64,000 nt of DNA from Hallerella sp963656065 (GTDB taxonomy: Bacteria > Fibrobacterota > Fibrobacteria > Fibrobacterales > Fibrobacteraceae), in assembly GCA_963656065.1 (NCBI GenBank), contig CAVKGV010000008.1:1-64000 (forward strand), written 5' to 3'. Of the stretch, positions 1 to 9,200 are shown one piece after another. The position numbers and the translations under genes were made by a program. The notes beneath the pieces were generated by a model. It made no database searches, was not told the DNA's origin, and saw only the letters and a list, made by a program, of their open reading frames with translations. Each line of letters opens with the position of its first letter. Within the stretch, counting starts at the first letter, position 1.

Positions 1-243
1 TGTTCTCGGAGTTTTCCATGTTTGTCCTTTGTTTTTTGTTTGTGTTAAGACCAAAAACAGGATGTGGGGACTCCACTTTTTGTTTACGGGGCCCTGGACG
101 GGTCTTGCCCATCAATTGTTGATTTTACAGAAAGAAATATACACATTCAAAAAAGATTTTTTATTAGAATAAATATCTCTATTGTGTTATATAATTTTGT
201 ATCTTGTATGTTTTATATCAATAAATTTAAAATTGTATTTGAA
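1..243 (+). promoter_or_regulatory. AT-rich leader of the giant surface-protein gene
   Basis: No gene is seen here. The second half (about 120-243) is strongly AT-rich. A TATAAT hexamer at 190-195 overlaps TAATTTTG at 192-199, so it could serve as a -10 box; no convincing -35 is visible. A small inverted repeat GTGG/CCAC at 64-76 followed by five T could be the end of an upstream transcript, but its four-base stem is weak. The frame of the downstream gene is open back to 64, yet this part looks non-coding in composition. Confidence 0.35.
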
Positions 244-3200
244 ATGAAAAAACTTTTGCCAAGCCTGCTGCTACTTGTCGCTTTTTCGTACAGTGCGGTA
301 GTTGGTCCTTCGAAGTCCACTATGGCGATTTTGTTGGACGCATCCGGCTTGTGCAAAGACGCTTCTTCCGTTTCGTGGAAAAATCTGCAGCTTGACGCCT
401 TTTTGAAAAAACATGCGTTCTACGGGGATTCAAGCTCCATTTACTGCCGTTCATACGATGCGTCAATGAGTCCTTCCGAAATCTCCGATTCCCTTTTTCA
501 AGGAAAAAATTCGGTATTCAGCGAAGCGATCAAAAAGTGGTCCCAAAATGGAAAAATTTTAACGTCCGAAAATGTGCCCACCCGCTTTCTTATCATAGCA
601 GAGGGAGTCGCTGGTCTCGCCGTCCGTGAATATATCCAAAGCAAGGATTACCAAGGCGAAATCGAAAATGTCGTTTTCTTCAACACCCCGCACGAGGGGA
701 CAGGCTTTGCCGACCAGGCGTTGCTAAACGGTTCCTCGGTCTTGGACAAGTCAAAGTCTGCGTCGGATTATAGCGATATCATTCCGCTTGCGCTTGCGGT
801 TTACCTTGTCGGCGGCGGCGATGCCCTGGAAAACCTAATGATGTCGCTCCTCAAGGAAGCCATCTTTGGAATAGCCCAGAATGCAGGTGACATAAAAAGT
901 GAGTTTTCAAGCTTTTTTGAAAATGCGGACCAATCCTATAAATCTCTGCTGTATCTATCCCAGGATCTGGACTTGAACGACGCTGCGTATGACGAAGTGA
1001 AAAGAAAAGCGCAGGAAAAAGGACTTGAATTAAAGAACTATGCCGGCAGCACCCAGTTGCTCAACTCGTTTTCCAAGCTGAATGCTTTCGATCATCCGGC
1101 CTACAATGCGGTGTATTCTTACGGGCTTCCCTCAATCGGAAACGGGCGGCGCACCTTGGCGGATTTTGCGGACCAGGCGAAGAATCATGTGGACAAGGAA
1201 AGGATCGGCCAAATGCTCACGGAGTCGGTTTCGGTGACGCTTGCAGAAAACGGAATCGCTTTTGCTTCGGAAGATGTAGGAAATATCGTTTCCAACGCGA
1301 TGAATGGCGATTTTACTTCTGACGCGATGTCTGCGGCAAGGCAGATTGCGGCAAAGTATGACATTCCTGTCGGCGAGATTTCCGAATGCGTCCGGGAAAT
1401 TTCCAGCCTTGGCAAACTGAAATTCAACAAGGAAGATCTTTCGAAATCCGTACTGAAGGTCATCGGTATAGCGAACAAGTATCTGCCGGAAAAATACAAG
1501 TCGGAACTTTTTTCCACATTCATCGATGAATACTCCATAACGCTCGCGGAACTCGGCGAAAGTGTAAAGTCAATCGAAGGTGAGCTGAAAAAAGGCATGG
1601 ACCTTGTTTCGAGAAATCTTTCCAACTACGCAATTAATTTTTTCGACGAGGGAACCTTTGATGTTCCCGCATTCAGCGCTATCGGAAAAAATGTCCGGGC
1701 TTTCCAGGAATCCGGCATTACCCGCATCGGGGTTTCCCTAAAGGACTATGTCCAGAAGAACAAACCGGATTACCCGGAACTGAACGATTACATCGGCTAT
1801 GTATCGAAAGCCGGAGAGTTGGAAAGCGTCAGACAGGATATTGACCTCGGGTTAAAGATAGGCTGCCATTTAGCCGAAGCAGTAAATCCCGGTGTCGGAA
1901 AAGCCTGTCGTGCCGCCCAGTTTATGGCGAACGTGACATTAATCGCAAACGTTTCCATGTCGATTGAAAAGGCGATGTCAAAAGTCGGTGCATTGAAAAA
2001 CGCCAAATATGTCGCTGTAAAGCAATCAATGGAGCGAAATCCTGCCTATACTTCCTGGCAAGACCACAACGGAAATTCGCACGCTATTGAATCGTCCGAT
2101 ATGGAAAAGATGCTGTTCGGGACGCCCATCGTTTCCCTGCAAACAGTCCGCAAGGGAACCGGCTCTGCCGATTCCATCGTCCCGCTAGTCCTGTACAGAA
2201 CATTTGACAATGTTGAAAATTTCACAGACATTTCTAAGGATTCCGCTGCCTACCCATATCTGTTCCCCGCATCCGAATTTGCCGAAATCCATCGGAACTC
2301 CCTAGCGAACAGCAGCTCCGTAATGATAAAGGATGTTCTAGAAGAACGGAGAAACGGCTTGCTGCATAAAAACTCGAGATACGCCGCAGTGGATGGGTTT
2401 ACCGTGAGAAATTTTATCCGGGAGTACCGTTTTGTCATCGACGATTTCCTGCCGGATGAACTGCGTCTGATAAAGTTAGATTTCAATGCACGAACGCAAA
2501 TCGCATACGAAAGGGACGGAAACATCTGGTATATCTATCGGGGAATCGACAATCGATGGGAAGAAAATCCGATTGATACTTTGTTGAAATCTCCGGTTCA
2601 AAAAGACGGGCTTTTCGTATTCCGACCGAAGGATGTTTTCAATCGGGGAATTGCCGATAAAAAGGACAGTATCCTGCTGAGCGCAATTCAGGAAGACGGT
2701 GCGAACTGCGTCAGCGTTTATGTTGTAAACAAGGTCGGCAACGCCAATAGCCAGCAAATCCATTTCAAATTTCAGGCTGTGGATTACTTGATTGAAGAAG
2801 GTTGGCCGAAATCCTTTGAAACGGTGTCCAGAATGGATTCGGCTAGCATCTATTCGAACGATTTGGGCTACGGAGCGTCGCTTGGGAAATACCGCCTCAT
2901 TGTCTTGGGTCCGAAAAATCAGGATACAGTCGATGTTTTCGTCGATAGCTTGGAAGGTGCCGGTGCTCGCTACCGATTCCGTGCGGACCTGTCTTCGGTT
3001 TGGAATAAGCATCCTTTGGAAAATTCCACATATACGCTCAAATGGGACTTGGGTTTCAAGGTGAAGACTTTGAAAGCGGACTATGCGATAGGCGAGCAAA
3101 ACATATCCTATAATCCGCAGACGATTGTCTTTGGAGATATTTCTGCGCCGAATCTAGTATTTGATACGACTCTAGCTCCGAAAGCTGTTTCCGTGAAAAG

Positions 3201-6200
3201 AGAGGAAGCGTTTGCCCGTGTCATGAACCAGGATTCTGCAGAAAATCGGTCGCTTCGGGGCTTGCGCAGCTTTATGGTTCGCCGCGGGACGAAGGATACG
3301 GTTTGGCTTTTGAATCGGGCTCATGTCGGCGAACCGTTCTATGAAATCGGATGGAACGGAAATTCCGTTCCATGGAGCGGCCTGGCGGATTTGTATGTGC
3401 AGGCGTACGATTTCGCCAATCCGAACGGTTCGCTGAAAGAGGAATTAGTCCATGTCATAAACGATTCAGCCAAGAGTTCATGGCCACTCGTGATGCAAAA
3501 CAATATAAGCTTCAAGCCGGGAGTCAACGGTATTTCTTTGCACCGAGAAATTTTGGTCGATGGCGAAGCTCCGTTGCCGACTGATGATAGCGTAACGGTC
3601 TGCAGTCTTGCCGATAGCTCCTTTCCGCCTTTTTCAAGGAACGGCTCTGAAATATCCCTAAATGCGAACGATACTTTGGTAGTGTCGTTTACTATCGATG
3701 AAAATCTGTTTTCACGCGACTCTGAATCCATTTCCGTAGAATTGGTCTTCGATGATTCCATCGATGATGGGAAAATCAATCAGAAAAGATTCCCTTCCGA
3801 TTTTACAATCGGCAATTTTTCGAAGCGATTTGTCTTTGAAGAACCCGAAGCGAATAGGCTCGGAAACGGGATTTACGGCTTAACGATTTTTCTGACCGAT
3901 GAAGCCGGAAACAGGAGCGAGAAACGGATTCTGGAAAAACTTCGTGTCGATAGGACTCCTCCGCAAATCCGGGGAATAAGCCTAGGCGATGTCGCATATG
4001 AAAATGCTGCGGAACTGAAAAAGGGAACGGCACATTTAAGCCAGAGTGGGGATGCTTCGAGAAACCGTTCCGATTTGGCGTGCTATGTAAAAGTGGATAT
4101 CCATGACAGAAAAGGCGAATGGATTGGACCCGTCATGGAAACGGAGAGCAAGAACTTGTTGAACTCCACCTTCGAATTCGACATTAAAAACGCATCATCG
4201 GATTCAAGTGACGGCATCCGATATGTCTATTTCGGGTGCTATGACGATGTCGGGAATTTCGGAAAAAACGTGAACCTTGTGGGGATTGGTGCCCGTTACC
4301 CGAAAATCACGTTTCCGGAAAGCGGTTCCGGTTTTTACGGCAACCGAATTCTGGTGAAAGGCTTTGCGCCGAATCCTGACATTCGAGGAAACAATACTCG
4401 AGGAGAGTTTCGCGTTTCCTGGAGAAAACAAGATGATTCCTTGTGGTCTGAAAACGGCATCCGTTACCTGGTTTTCGACAGGAGTCTTTCGCCTTCGGAA
4501 AGGGACTTGGCCGTTTGGAATTTGGCTGGGCTTGAAAAGGGAGAATATGTCTTAAGGCTTTCCGCAAGGAGCTGCGACACCTGCAAGTGGGTTTCCGATG
4601 AAAAGACTGTTCTCGTGGATGATTTTGTGCTACCCGATTCAGCGAATGCCCCGAAGCTTGTAATCATTCCGTCCGTCGGAAAACATTTAGCGGGACAACC
4701 AAAAGACGTTTCCATTGAGTTGAAAAATGTCCCAGACACGTCAAAATGGGTTGTAAGCGCATCTATCGCGGCTCCGTCACCAAAGAATTCTTCTGTCTAT
4801 GTGAAAGCCGTGGAAAAAACATTTGACCCGATGACGGTTTCTCCGTTCAGAATGCCTGCCCCAGCTTCGGACTCGGGGCTTTCCATCTGGCAGGAAGCCG
4901 ATGGGTTTACGTGGCATGTCCGCTATGTGGGAAATGCTTCGGGAGTGACGAATATTGACAAGGCAAATGCAGATACAAGTACTTCAAGGAGAAAGCCTTA
5001 TCTGGCGATCCGCTTTGTCGGCGATGCGATTGACTGGAACCTATCCCCGGCAGCGGACTCTTCGGTCTCCTTGGGTTTTGTCATGGATAGCGTTAAAATC
5101 AAGAATGAATTCATGGATGTCGTGGTGCCGCCTTACGATAAAACCAAGATGTGGAAGCTGGGGGTGGATAGCGTCCACTTGGTATTCAAGACGGCTGTGC
5201 CTTTTACCGTTGATGCTTCTTTGGCTGGGGGGATTTTATATCGGGATTCGCTTTCGGTTGTCTATGTCTATCCGGAAAAATACAAGGCTCATATCGCTTG
5301 GGATGGATTGGTGAACGGCATCTATTCCAGTGGAAGCCTTGTCAAAATGAATGTAATTGCTTACGAAAAGGGGAACGAAAGAAACATCATCAGCGAAGAG
5401 GCGGAATGGTTCTTGGAATACGGGAACACAGGAATTGAAATATCCTCCGACAACCTGGAAAAATACTATGTGAATTTTCTGGGTTCTAGTGCGGATTCTT
5501 CCGAAGCGAAAATGGCCGATTACGGATTCCGGTTCAAGTTGACGGGGCGTTCCGCCTATGTGACCGCCGAAGTTCTCGATTCCAGTCTCCATGTGGTGCG
5601 GACTCTGATGGATAAGGAGCTTATTCTGGCGACATCCAGGAACCAATGGAAAACCCTCCAGTGGAACGGCGTGAAAAATGACGGTCTCCTTCAACCAGGC
5701 TCTTACTGCATCCATCTTCTCGTGAAAAACGATACCGGCGCAACGGTCATCGACACGCTCTATCCTTTTGAAATGAATCTGGGCGAAAACATCCGGGAGG
5801 CTGGAAAGGATTCTCTCGGGCGCATCGCCGAACTGAGGATGGACGAGGCGTTCCTCGATTCCGACGGAAATTTCCGCTATGTCGGGAAGCCGGACTACCT
5901 GCTCAGAACGAACATCTCCGCAACCACGCTGCCCGAGGACAGAAGGTCGTTCCGCTATGAATGGGACGTCTATGGGACGCAGCGTCCCGCGATGTACAGG
6001 AAGACCCGTCCGAGCCTAGGCATTCGGCGACATCGGGACGAATTCTGGGCGACGGTCGTGACGCTGGTAATGAGTGAATCGCGAAAGTATCAAATCAGCT
6101 ATAGTGGTTGGAATAAGGTTTGTTACCAAACGGGAAAACAAGAAAGCCGAGGCTATTGGTACAGGATTGATGTAAAAAGAATCCAGTTTAAGAAGAATAC

Positions 6201-9200
6201 AAAGAATCAAGAAATTGCTGTTGATTTGCATTCTGAAAATGGAACATCTGGTAGGGTTTATGGCTATTTAAATAATCGCCATGATGGTTCTCCTGAAATT
6301 TTGCATAACTTGGCTGCAATAAAAATTTTGCCGGCAAGTTCCTACGACCACATAAAAAAAGCTTTAGACGGTACGACATATTTTAGCAATGCTGTATGGG
6401 ATGGAGACTTATCCGTATCCGACGATTTTCCTTGGAATAAGGTTTATAAAGAGGACGCTTACACAAGTAAGCAATTTTTGCAAATGAAAAACTGGTTCAA
6501 CAATTGGGGGGAGGCTTTATATTACGAGGCGGTGAATACTGATTTTCGCATTACAATGAACTCAGACAGCTTGAATAACGCCATTCATGAAGATTCTTCA
6601 ACTAGGACCCAATGCGAAAGCGATGATATAAATGCCAACTTGTCGGACAGTGACGCAAATTTTGTCTGCGGGGCGAAAAATGCATACGAAGAAATTGATT
6701 CCGGGATCGTTCGCCAGTTCAATCCCCATGCCTATATGATGAACGTCAAGCTGAAACCTTTTGATAATGAAGAAAGTTTCGTCATCAAGAAGTTTAATAA
6801 AGACGATTGCAGTGAAATGGATGGGTCGGGAACGGACATAAAAATTAAATTTGTCCTTGAAATAAATCCGGATTACTGGAATCCTCCCGTATGGGGAACG
6901 AACAACCTCGCAAACCGTTACGTCCGTTTCGACCCGGTGAACAAGACGCTATACGGTGCGGATGGATATGTTTCAAAATTACAGGCTCTGTCCGACCATG
7001 ACTTCGCCAATTTTTATGACGGCTCCAATTGGATTTTTGACGCATCTCTAGATAACGGTCCTACCGTATTTGAAGCCAAACGCCTGTGGATGCATTCTGT
7101 CCCGGAAAACCCCTTGCTCTTCAACGACGAGATTCATGCGGAAATTTTGAAGAGCGATTCTGCAGTCGTAAAATACTACCCTTCCGAATATTCTTGGCGC
7201 TTCTACCGCGGAAGCGGCGACGTAACTTACAAGGCAGAGGCGAGGAATGCAGGCGGTAATCTGCTCGCAGTGTTCCGAAGCGACGACTCGGATGCCGTAA
7301 AGGGCAAGGACAAGACGATTGACGTTTTGGCTAAGCCTCGTGATTTCTATTTCGATGTCGCTCCGGTGATGACGTTCGACGAAGCGAGGAATGCGGGAAT
7401 CGCCTTGGAAACAAAAAATTCCGTTGCCTATCCCTTGGGCAACGGAATCTGCGCCGTGGATGAACCGTCAGGATACCGTTTTTACGGTTGCGACAACTGG
7501 ATTTCCCATGTACATTTAAACAAGCGCGACTGGAGCGATTCGCTCTGGAAAAGTACCTTTGCCTTGGCAAACGGAAACGGGTATATCCGCAATCCGCTCA
7601 CGGATGCCAACCTCGTCTCCTTGACAAATATTGCCGCTCCGCAAAATGGCACGGAATCAAATGAAAGCTTAAAACACGCAGTCTCACCAAATGACTGGAA
7701 CGCGAAGGATAGCGCATGGGCATTCACCTTGAAAAAGAAAGCTTCCGAGATGGACGAACTTTTCGGCAAAATTTCAATCGGAAAATACGCGCTGAAATCT
7801 GGCGAGGACAAGTCAAGCGGCTGGAAAATCGATTCCTCGAAATCCGAGACTGGCATTTTTACGGTAGCGAACAAAGGTACGCTAAAATTTTCCAATCTAG
7901 ATTTCTATCGCTCCAAGGACTCGCTTTACATGTCCGAAAAAAGCCTGAACAACGGGCAACAGCGAGAAACAGTCCCGCTTTCAAGCGTTGTCGCCCAGAG
8001 TACGAATCCGGCGGATACCATCCTCGTTTCGGCATGGGCGAAGAATCCGTCGGCAGAAGTTGTCGGCATATTCAAGAGAAATTTGCCAGGCGATGCAAGC
8101 CCGATAATTCACCCGTATCTAAATGTTGACTACGATTCTGTTGCGCAGAGGTTTGCCGTAACCCGCAATTCATCGGACATTTACGCTTCCCGCGAAAACG
8201 AAATCGTAACCCTTCGCGGCGACGTTCCGTATCGCGTTGCCGACTGGAACATTTCCTATATTCAGGACGGTATGCGATTTAAAGTGGCGGAAGGAAAACA
8301 GGAACCGATAGAAGCATCCATGAATGTGAACCAGTTGCAGGGAAACACTTCGTTCTTTTTGACCTATAATGGAACTGGCGACATGACCTATTACCGGCAA
8401 CTGGATGTCCGTATCGGGGAACGGGTAAAGGCGAACAAGGAAACATTCGTCTATTCTATGTACGGCAATATCTCTGTCCATTTCGACAAGAATGCCTGGG
8501 CTAGCGATGTGGATGTGACGGTGCGAACGATGGACCCTACCGAATGCGGTGACTGCGATTTGTTCCGGAACATGGTCCCGGTCGGTCCAGTTCTGGAAAT
8601 TTTACCGTCGCATGTATTCCCGGAAGACAGAAAACCGCTCGTTTCTGTCGATATTTCCATGCAATCCTTGAAGAATGGTGGAGTCGATTACCGCAACCTG
8701 AAAATTTACAAGCTGGATGCCGACAAGAAAGAACTCGTCCCGCTGGAAATCCAGGGGAATACAGCCCTTCTTGATTCCGACCTGAACCTTTGCGAAGCGG
8801 ATGATCCTTATTCTTGTGCATTCGTCAGGATCAACGCGAAAACGCGGACGTTCTCGAAGTTTGTCGTTCTAGATTCTCTGACGGCGGACAGCGTTAAAAC
8901 GACAGATTCCATCTCCGAAACAATCGAAACCTTCTCTTGCGGTCAGATGGATTCTCTCTGGCTGGATACGCTCTGGATGGGGACGGCGAACGGTTGGCTC
9001 GAATTCCCCTACCTGTGCACGGGAAAGAGCAACTATCTTTTGCAGCTCAGCGCGGGCGGTGACATCTCCGCGGAATATCGCGGAGCCTCCGCATCTCCGA
9101 TCGTGTGGACTGTCCGAAATACGGATTTGAGCATTCTTGATTCCGCATACCGGTCGTCTGTCGTGTTCTATGGCATTGACGGCAATACGGAACAGAAGCT

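Noticed and set aside
64..243. N-terminal 60-codon extension of the giant protein
   Set aside because: It is AT-rich, has no Shine-Dalgarno, and would bury the signal peptide that begins at codon 61.
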